In this document: positions 56,435 through 64,000 of the stretch, piece after piece
Layout of the letters: the number at the start of each line of letters is the position of its first letter
How positions within the stretch are numbered: position 1 is the first letter of the stretch
Assembly (NCBI GenBank): GCA_016508695.1
Contig: VNKQ01000018.1
Coordinates: forward strand, 186,001 to 250,000
Source: Hyphodiscus hymeniophilus
Lineage: Eukaryota; Ascomycota; Leotiomycetes; Helotiales; Hyphodiscaceae
Length of the DNA stretch: 64,000 nucleotides
Direction: 5' to 3'
Translations under genes and position numbers: made by a program
Notes under the pieces: generated by a model
The model's database searches: none
What the model was told of the DNA's origin: nothing
What the model saw: only the letters and a program-made list of their open reading frames with translations

Positions 56435-58765
56435 GATGACGGTAGGACGGAGGCGTGGTGTTTTATTGATTCAAGATCCGGCGGCAGCCGCCGTTTTCCC
56501 CTTGAGACAACTCGAAGCCCGTTTGTTCAGATGGTTATGGGGGTTTGCTAGAAGAGAAAACGGATGTCAGGAACAAAATCTTATCAGCGTTTGGAGGCTC
56601 GGAGGGTTGGAGGATGTATGTCAGAGCTCAGATTGTGGAACTTGTTCCGTTTGATGCTTACTTCGAGGCCGTGCTAGGTGATTAAGTCCTATTCCAATCA
56701 CTTCAAGGGTTCAACAAAGTCGAGCTGTGCATGGCACCGCCCAATGAGTATGTCCGGTAGGTAGTTGGAAGATGTTGGAACGGGAGTAGTTGGAAATGGA
56801 TGGTTGAATGCAGGTGCAGCTACCTGGGAGGAGGTGTCGCGTCGGACCAATGAGCGTGAAGTTCGCGTTTGAAACGCCTCGGAGAGAAGGGAGACCAAAA
56901 AGCACTTTAGAATAAGTCTTGTCCAAAAATATTAGTGAACTCGGAACCATCTTGGAGAGACAGAGCTTTGCTACATTCAAGTCAAACGGTAAAGTATTAT
57001 CTTTGGACCACCTTAATTACTATTGATTTGTTCTGGGCGCCTACATACGTGATGGGAACTGATTTCGACACGCCCTCTGCAAACGGGAAACTCAGCCCTG
57101 TCGGACGCCATTGTCCAACCCCAATCACCGAGCGCGCTCTACGATCCGACATCGAATGTCCATTGAGACAGGACACCTTTATGAGCCTCATCGTGCTATT
57201 GCTCGACTGAAGAATGCTTTGAAATGGGGCCGTTATCTATTTATAGCACAATAAGAGGAGATATTGCCGAAAGTACAAGTAAAGCACAAGCAAAGCACAA
57301 GTACTTGTACAAGTAAGTACAAGGGAGCCGACGTGCTTACTCTTTACTGATGATGCATCATAGAGGCGGTGGCAGTGATCCCAAAGTCACCCTTCCCAGG
57401 AATACGTCGCATTGTCCACGTGCCTCTGCTTAGGTCTCGTTATCTGACCTGGCTATGCTTCAATGTCTCAGGTATAATCTCACATGTTCCTCTGGTGCCT
57501 GATACTGACAGACTGATTGATTCATGCCAGATGAGGAGTAGGCAAGGGTTCATCATCAGTAAAGGGCGGTCAGAGTACTTCTACCCATACTTGCACCAAC
57601 TCAAAGAGCCAGAACAAAAGCCATTTGGTGAGCAGTCATTGAGTAGGTCTCGCACAACAGTGTCGTAGTCAGTCGCTACTGCTGGCTGGTAGTGCACTTC
57701 TTATGGACGAAATGCGGCGGCGATATCTGATGGCGTGCTGAGGCGTGGTGGTTGCAGTTCTACTCGGCGGCCCGTCTGGCTCATGCAGAGATGCAATCAT
57801 TCCAATTATCCAAGTGGAGAAGAAATGAGGAGCATCCAAGATGATCGTTCCTTATGACTCTACAGGTAGGCACACTATTGGTCGCCGAACATTCATTAGG
57901 ATGTTGAGACTTGAGAGATGCAGCCACCAGCTCTTTGTTCTCACCGCTCTGATCCGCCAGTTGCGTATTGGGGCCGTTTCCATGCTGCATGCTACCTACC
58001 TACAGTATGCTCCAGACTCAGCCCAGAACCCTGCTTTGGACGAAATTCAACCCCAATCGATCGAATATTGGGGCAAGACTATCCTCCGTCACTATGTATG
58101 TACTTGTTTAGAAGTCTAAGCAGACTTGTCCAGGCAAGCAGCAGCTGAACTTTGATCCTCATAACAACCAATGCGCAATATACATAAATGAGTCGCGTTG
58201 GGGGGGAGTACTTGACCGAACGATTAATCCATTTTCCCAACATGGCAATATCTCCAGTTTTTATCTTTTTTATCTTTGATCTGCCGTACAGCAGAGTAGC
58301 CGTCCTCTCGTCACCGTGCTACACCGTGACAATCCAATCAAGTCTGATACCTGAGGCAGGAAAGTCCCTCGGCCACCTTCCCGAAGTCGTTAGACTCCTC
58401 TGCCCTCGCTCCACCGCGTAGCTCGGGTCCCCCACTCTACCAACCCACCATCTTTTCTTTTTCGTGCGACCTTTTCGAACCACCACCCTCTTAATAAAGC
58501 TTGGTACGTCCATCCAGTCGGAGATTTATTGGCCGAGTGACTCAGTCCAATCTTGGAGGGAAGCTACAGAAAGTTACACTTGTGCTCTCATAGTCGCAAG
58601 ATATACCGTGTCTCTCTGAGTCTCTGACTCCATTGAATCAACATTCATCCTCCTCATCGCACGCATCTCTTCTCATTCACTGGGTGACTTGGAGATCGTC
58701 CCACTACGACCTGACGATGCTTCATAACCTTACCTTACTTTCAAGACAGCAATAAGACAATCAAG
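56435..58765. other. 2.3-kb gene-free interval
   Basis: The largest gap in the window. Short open frames (57369-57668, 57841-58119 and others) have no family signal or splice support. A simple AAGTAC-rich patch lies at 57262-57335. The right part should hold the promoter of the ABC transporter. I see no transposon termini. Confidence 0.45.
57262..57335. repeat. AAGTAC/CACAAG-rich simple repeat with a 12-bp palindrome
   Basis: Degenerate repeats of AAGTACAAGT and AAAGCACAAG surround the perfect palindrome ACTTGTACAAGT at 57303-57314. Confidence 0.7.
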
Positions 58766-61700
58766 ATGCTCGAACTCGATTCGAGATCTCTTGCTGTAGG
58801 AGTCGCCGGTCTTCTACTGGTTCTCCTCCTCACTTCACGCTCAGTGTTTGCCATTGCATCCCACTTTCGAGAAAGTAAGGTGAAATCTGAAATCTACGAA
58901 GACAAAGATGGGGTTGCATCTAGAGAGTCAATGAGTGCATACTCAGCAAAGGCTCCCAAAATTCTCATATCGATCTTCACAACTCTCGGGTTCGCATGTG
59001 CCACTTCTCTGGCAGTTCTTGGCACTCTAGACCGAGATCAAGATTCAATTTTCATTCAAAACTGGATAAATGTAGCTTCATGGGTAAGCACACGTGACGA
59101 AGAATTTCTCTGATGATGCTAATGTTCCTAGACCTTCATTGTAGTCCAGACGGTGGCGATTGACCTGATTCGAAATACTACGAAATCATACTCACTCGGC
59201 ATATGCAGCGGACTTTCATGTATCTTTCTGTTTGCATCCCTTCTATTTCAAGATGCACGACTCCTGCAAGATCAGTCCCACCCCGAGACTCTCTGGAAAT
59301 CAGTACAAATTGTCCTTCGCTCCGCGCAGCTAGTTTTATCACTGTTTTCGGCGTTCGGTGGTATCTCTTTGCCTCGCAGACCTGATGTCTTTTACAATGG
59401 CATTCCAGTCGACAACATGCTTTCGCATTCCGCTTTTGATAAATTCAGTTTCGCATGGGTTGCGCCTGTACTCTTACTTGCAAAAAAAATGAAGCGTCTC
59501 GAACTGAAAGATTTGCCAACAATGGATCACTACACACGTTCAAAAGATCTCAGTCGAGCATGGACAGCAGAACCGCATTCAAGAAAGCTTTGGATCGAGG
59601 TCATCCTAACACATAAATGGCCGCTGATGACACAATGGTCTTTGACTCTAGTTGCAGCTTTTGGGAACTTTGCCCCTCAATTCGTGATATTCCACATTCT
59701 CCGGATACTTGAGTCCCGGATTTCTGGAGATCCAGCACCTGCTGAAGCTTGGATATGGGTCGTGGTTCTCACTTTCGCAAGCATTATGCAGCAATGGATC
59801 GAGTCGTGGTTATTCTGGGTTTCTTGGTCGGAACTTGCTATTCCTGTTAGAGCTCAGATCTCGGCACTGATCTTTCAGAAAGCAATGCGACGCAAGGATG
59901 TTAAGGGGGCATCAAAGGGAGCCAATATGGAACATGGAGACAGCCCAGATATGTCAGGGGCTGCCCAGGGTGACACCGTAGCTGCAGATACGCCCGAACT
60001 CGAGGGAGAGGAAGGCGATCCAAAGAGCAAGCAGTCCACTGTCAATCTCATTGGTGTCGACGCAAAGCGAGTTGCTGAATTTTGCTCCTTCAACAATTTC
60101 TTTCCCGGCAGTCTTTTCAAACTAATTGTATCGTTTGCTTTCTTGTGGACGATCATTGGGTGGAAAGCGCTATTTGCAGGATTCCTTGCAATGAGTTTGA
60201 CCATTCCCCTCAATATCTTCTTTAGCAAACGATATGCAGCTGCACAGGATAGACTCATGAAAGTTCGAGACGTCAAGATGGCCGTAGTGACTGAAGCTCT
60301 GCAGGGTAGGTTGTCCACCGAAATTCTGTGGTTCTGACACTGAATTCTTCCAGGCATCCGTCAAATCAAGTTTTCCGCTCTCGAAAGCAACTGGCACAAT
60401 AAAATTGGCAAAGTTAGAGGGAAAGAACTGGAGGAGCAGTGGAGCGTTTACGTGTAAGATTGCTAGTCGCATGCTCAGAAGATTTAATTGCTAAACTTTC
60501 ACAGGGCCGATACCTTTTTGCTCTTGTGGGTTTGACCACGCAGAGTCTTTTGTATATGCTAACTAGAGCAGCTGCTGGATCACAAGCCCAATATTGCTAT
60601 CTGCAACTTCCTTGGCGGTATATGCGCTCTTGAATGGGACTCTCACTCCATCTGTGGCCTTTACTGCCATTGGTGTTTTTGCAAACCTCGAAGTCACTTT
60701 GTCTGTCATTCCAGAATTGACTACGGATCTCATAGATGCATACATATCCATCGAACGAATCGAAAGATACCTTGCTTCGCCAGAAATTGAAGTGAGCACA
60801 AATGATGCGCCCAATATCTCATTCGAGAACGCATCTATCGCCTGGCCATCCGACGAAGAAAAGGAAGCTGGTGATGAGCGCTATGTCCTCAGAAATCTCA
60901 ACATCTCTTTCCCAGAAAAAGAGCTCAGCGTGGTCAGTGGAAAGACTGGGACTGGCAAGAGTCTTATGCTAGCCGCGATCTTGGGAGAAGTTGACTTGCT
61001 GTCGGGAAAAATAAATGTCCCTCGGCCACCTCTTACTAGAGAACGTCACGATCATCTAGCAACAAAAGACAACTGGATCATACCCTCCTCAATTGCTTTT
61101 GTTGCTCAAATTCCCTGGATTGAAAATGCAAGCATTAAGGACAACATCTTATTTGGTCTGCCGTCCGATGAGGAGCGATACAATAAGGTCATCGAAGTTT
61201 GTGCTTTGCGTAAGGACTTAGATATGCTCAATGATGGAGAAAATACCGAAATCGGAGCTAATGGTATCAATCTGAGTGGTGGGCAGAGATGGAGAGTCAC
61301 TTTTGCACGAGCGCTATATTCTCGAGCTGGGATATTAATCCTTGATGATATTTTTAGTGCCGTTGATGCACACGTTGGCAGGTTCATTTTCGAGAAAGGA
61401 CTTACAGGCGAATTAGGCATTGGTCGAACTCGAATCCTCGTTACCCATCACGTCGCCCTTGTCAAGTCGAAGACCAAATATGTTGTCGAGTTGGGAGATG
61501 GCACAATTGAGAACGCCGGGCTGGTGGAGGAGTTGGAAGAAGATGGCAGACTCGACAAAATTGTCAGTCATCAGGAAACCGACCGTGAAGTTCAAGACGA
61601 TGAAGATCCCACAGCAGTCAATTCAGAGGAGTCTTCGGATAGCGAGACGATTGAGCAGTTGAAGAAAGTCAATTCCAAAGTATCGCCGAAGAAGTTTGTA

Positions 61701-63753
61701 GAGGATGAGATTAGAGAAAAGGGCAGAGTGAAGAGTGCGGTCTACGGTGCTTATATGAAAGCCAGTGGTGGCTTTCCTTTCTGGGCCCTCGCTCTATCTG
61801 CTTTCGCAGTTCTACAAGTTCTTACGACAGGTTCGTAATTAGCACTTATTGGCTTCCTCCCCGAAGAATTGAATACTAACAATCCCTAAGGTCGATCCTG
61901 GTGGCTCAAGATCTGGACCGGGAATGACGAGAAACAAGCTATGACACATGCAGTTGGCTACTCTCTTCATTCTCAGACACTTACGTCCTCATATATGCCA
62001 TCGAACTCGACCTCGCCTTCCAGCTCCCAGCCAGGGTATAGTCTGGGTTTCTATCTAGGTGTCTATGTTGCTTTCTCTGCTGCCTCTGCACTCGTCGGTA
62101 TTTTCCGATATTACTATGTGTATACTGGTGCCATTCGTGCTTCTCGTGTCCTCTTCGACAAACTTTGCTTCACAATTCTACGAACACCGTTGAGATGGAT
62201 GGATACTGTGCCGCTGGGTAGGATCTTGAATCGCTTCACCGCAGACTTCAATGTCGTTGATTCTCGTCTATCGAATGACTTCTCATTCGGAATGAATAAC
62301 ATCTTCCGCCTTTTCGGAGTCATAGTCGCTGGGTTGGTGTCCTCCCTTTGCTCCCCTATCCCTATCTCTAATATTACCACACAGTATCTTTGTATCGCCA
62401 TACGTGATACTACTTTCAGTATCACTCCTCTCGGTCTGCATTTACATCGCATCCATCTACCTCATGGGTGCCCGCGAAGTAAAGCGCCTCGAATCGAATG
62501 CCAAGTCCCCCATATTCGAACAGTTCGGCTCAGCCCTCACAGGCGTAAGCACAATCCGTGCCTTCTCAAAAACAGATACATATATTGAACGCATGTTCCG
62601 CAAAATCGATGACCACAGCAAAACATTTTGGTATCTCTGGGCCTTTAATCGTTGGATGGGCGTACGTATGGCTTTTGTCGGCGGCTTCTTCGCGACTGTC
62701 GTAGCAGCCATTATTCTGTTGCTCCCCAACGTAGACGCCTCGCTCGCTGGATTCGCCCTCTCTTTCGCACTGGAATACGGCTCCACAGTCATTTGGGCAA
62801 TTCGTCATTACACGAATTTAGAACTGGACATGAACGCTGCGGAACGCATAATTGAGTACTCGAACTTAGAGACCGAGTCTCTCGAAGGTGCAGACCCACC
62901 GGCAGCTTGGCCCAGTGAAGGTCGACTCGAAGTCAACGACCTCGTTGTAGCTTACGCCCCTGATCTACCTCCTGTTCTTAAAGGCCTCACCTTCCGTGTT
63001 GAGCGCAACGAACGCGTTGGCGTCGTGGGACGTACTGGAGCAGGAAAGTCTTCGCTCACATTAGCATTGTTCCGTTTCTTAGAGGCGAGTGAAGGAAGTA
63101 TCCACATCGACGGCCTCGACATCTCGAAGATAAAGCTCCACTCCCTACGCTCGCGCCTAGCCATCATTCCCCAGGATCCTGTATTATTCTCTGGAACCGT
63201 GAGATCGAATCTTGATGCCTTTGACGACCACACGGACTCCGAACTCCGCGATGCATTGGAACGCGTCCATCTCGTCTCCCCCTCTGCGTTCACCACTCCC
63301 CCGAATGAGATTCCCGACACCGAGAGCTCATCGCCTATCCAGAGCTCCTCCCAAAACAAAAATACCAATCCCTTTCGCTCTCTCACATCCCCCATCTCCG
63401 AAGGTGGGTTGAATCTATCCCAAGGACAGCGCCAACTTTTGTGCCTTGCACGTGCCATCGTATCCCGCCCTAAAATCATGGTCCTGGATGAAGCTACCTC
63501 CGCGGTGGACATGGCCACCGATACGTTGATCCAGCGGAGCATCAGAGAAGAATTTGGTGACTCCACATTAGTGGTTATTGCACACAGGTTGAGTACTATC
63601 GCGGACTTCGACAAGATTCTCGTGCTAGATGATGGCAAGGTTGCGGAATTCGGGACACCGAAAGATTTGATGGGTATTAAGGTTGGGGTGTTCAAAGGCA
63701 TGGTAGGCGAGAGTGGCGAGAGATCAAAATTGGAGGAGATGATTTTGGGATGA
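58766..63753 (+). CDS. ABCC-type (MRP-like) full-size ABC transporter
   Basis: Seven exons join in frame into 1560 residues: 58766-59083, 59132-60305, 60354-60453, 60505-60525, 60572-61830, 61891-62332 and 62385-63753. The order is an N-terminal membrane region (TMD0-like), then membrane domain 1. NBD1 has Walker A GKTGTGKS about residue 660 and signature LSGGQRWRVTFARAL about 771, followed by ILILDDIFSAVDAHV. Membrane domain 2 (FRYYYVYTGAIRASRVLF, RILNRFTADFNVVDSRL) precedes NBD2, with Walker A GRTGAGKSS about 1319, signature LSQGQRQLLCLARAIV about 1448 and Walker B IMVLDEATSAVD. NBD1 has Asp where NBD2 has the catalytic Glu after Walker B, as usual in ABCC pumps, so only site 2 is fully catalytic. 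A Ser/Thr/Glu linker follows NBD1. The fourth exon is only 21 nt. Members export glutathione conjugates, toxins, pigments or drugs across the plasma or vacuolar membrane. The substrate is not predictable here. Confidence 0.92.
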
Positions 63754-64000
63754 AACGCATTTTAGCTCGGAGTTCTTTCCCACAGTTGCCAAAAGTGGAT
63801 TTGACTGGGGTGTTTGGGGAGTTTTGTGAACTGTTCAGACGCATTGCTTGCCTCTTGCTTTTACTGTACATGATTCTAAGATAATGGTCGATTGCAGCAT
63901 GGCTATTCAACTACAATATTTTGTACACCTCAGGTCGCATCTTCTAAGATACAGCCTCCTGCATCTCGCCGCTTTCTCACGCACATCCTTTGACCCTTCT
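63754..64000. other. right-edge 3' flank of the ABC transporter gene
   Basis: No further gene is recognised before the window ends. Confidence 0.5.

Noticed and set aside
57841..58148. Overlapping open frames of 76-92 codons in the largest gap
   Set aside because: They are in different frames, lack motifs, and are of a length expected by chance in 2.3 kb.

Overview
The window is a 64 kb stretch of nuclear DNA from a filamentous ascomycete. Genes are broken by many short introns, mostly 45-70 nt, with GT..AG ends and a CTNAC-like branch site close to the acceptor. The families (HET, Clr5 and 2EXR domains, Zn2Cys6 regulator, FluG, Kex2-processed repeat protein) are typical of Pezizomycotina. 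A leotiomycete is my guess from general feel, not something the sequence proves. I see no rRNA, convincing tRNA, CRISPR array, intact transposon or biosynthetic cluster.

Layout. 0.8-2 kb (-): a secreted, GPI-tailed precursor with four 38-41-residue repeats separated by KR (Kex2) sites. 3.2-8.6 kb (+): a 1741-residue zinc-finger and AT-hook protein in four exons. 9.6-19 kb, all minus strand: a HET-domain protein, a TMEM184/Ost-alpha-like membrane protein, a small coiled-coil protein and a ten-exon HSP70-like ATPase. 19.5-21.5 kb (+): a coiled-coil protein built on 25-residue repeats. 21.9-34.9 kb is mostly housekeeping: nucleolar GTPase Nog2 (-) diverging from a likely mitoribosomal protein (+), then FluG, mitochondrial D-lactate dehydrogenase and a Zn2Cys6 regulator (all +), and an acidic conserved-looking protein (-). 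36-46 kb (+): a large CorA-like metal transporter, a 2EXR-domain protein and a single-pass membrane protein with PY motifs. 47.3-51.3 kb: two unrecognised small genes flanking a Clr5-domain gene that looks dead (in-frame stop plus a 7-bp tandem duplication). 51.5-56.4 kb (-): a proline/glutamine-rich protein and the CAF-1 subunit Cac2. 58.8-63.8 kb (+): a full-length ABCC transporter.

No operon logic applies. The clearest shared control region is the 184-bp gap between the divergent Nog2 and mitoribosomal genes, which links cytosolic and mitochondrial ribosome production. Exon joins were worked out by hand from splice signals, reading frame and family motifs. Those I could not settle (the Zn2Cys6 gene near 31.8-31.95 kb, the 5' end of the 2EXR gene, the 3' end of the TMEM184-like gene) are marked.

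The best candidate for an undescribed system is the Kex2-repeat precursor at the left edge. Its partners, if any, would lie outside the window to the left.
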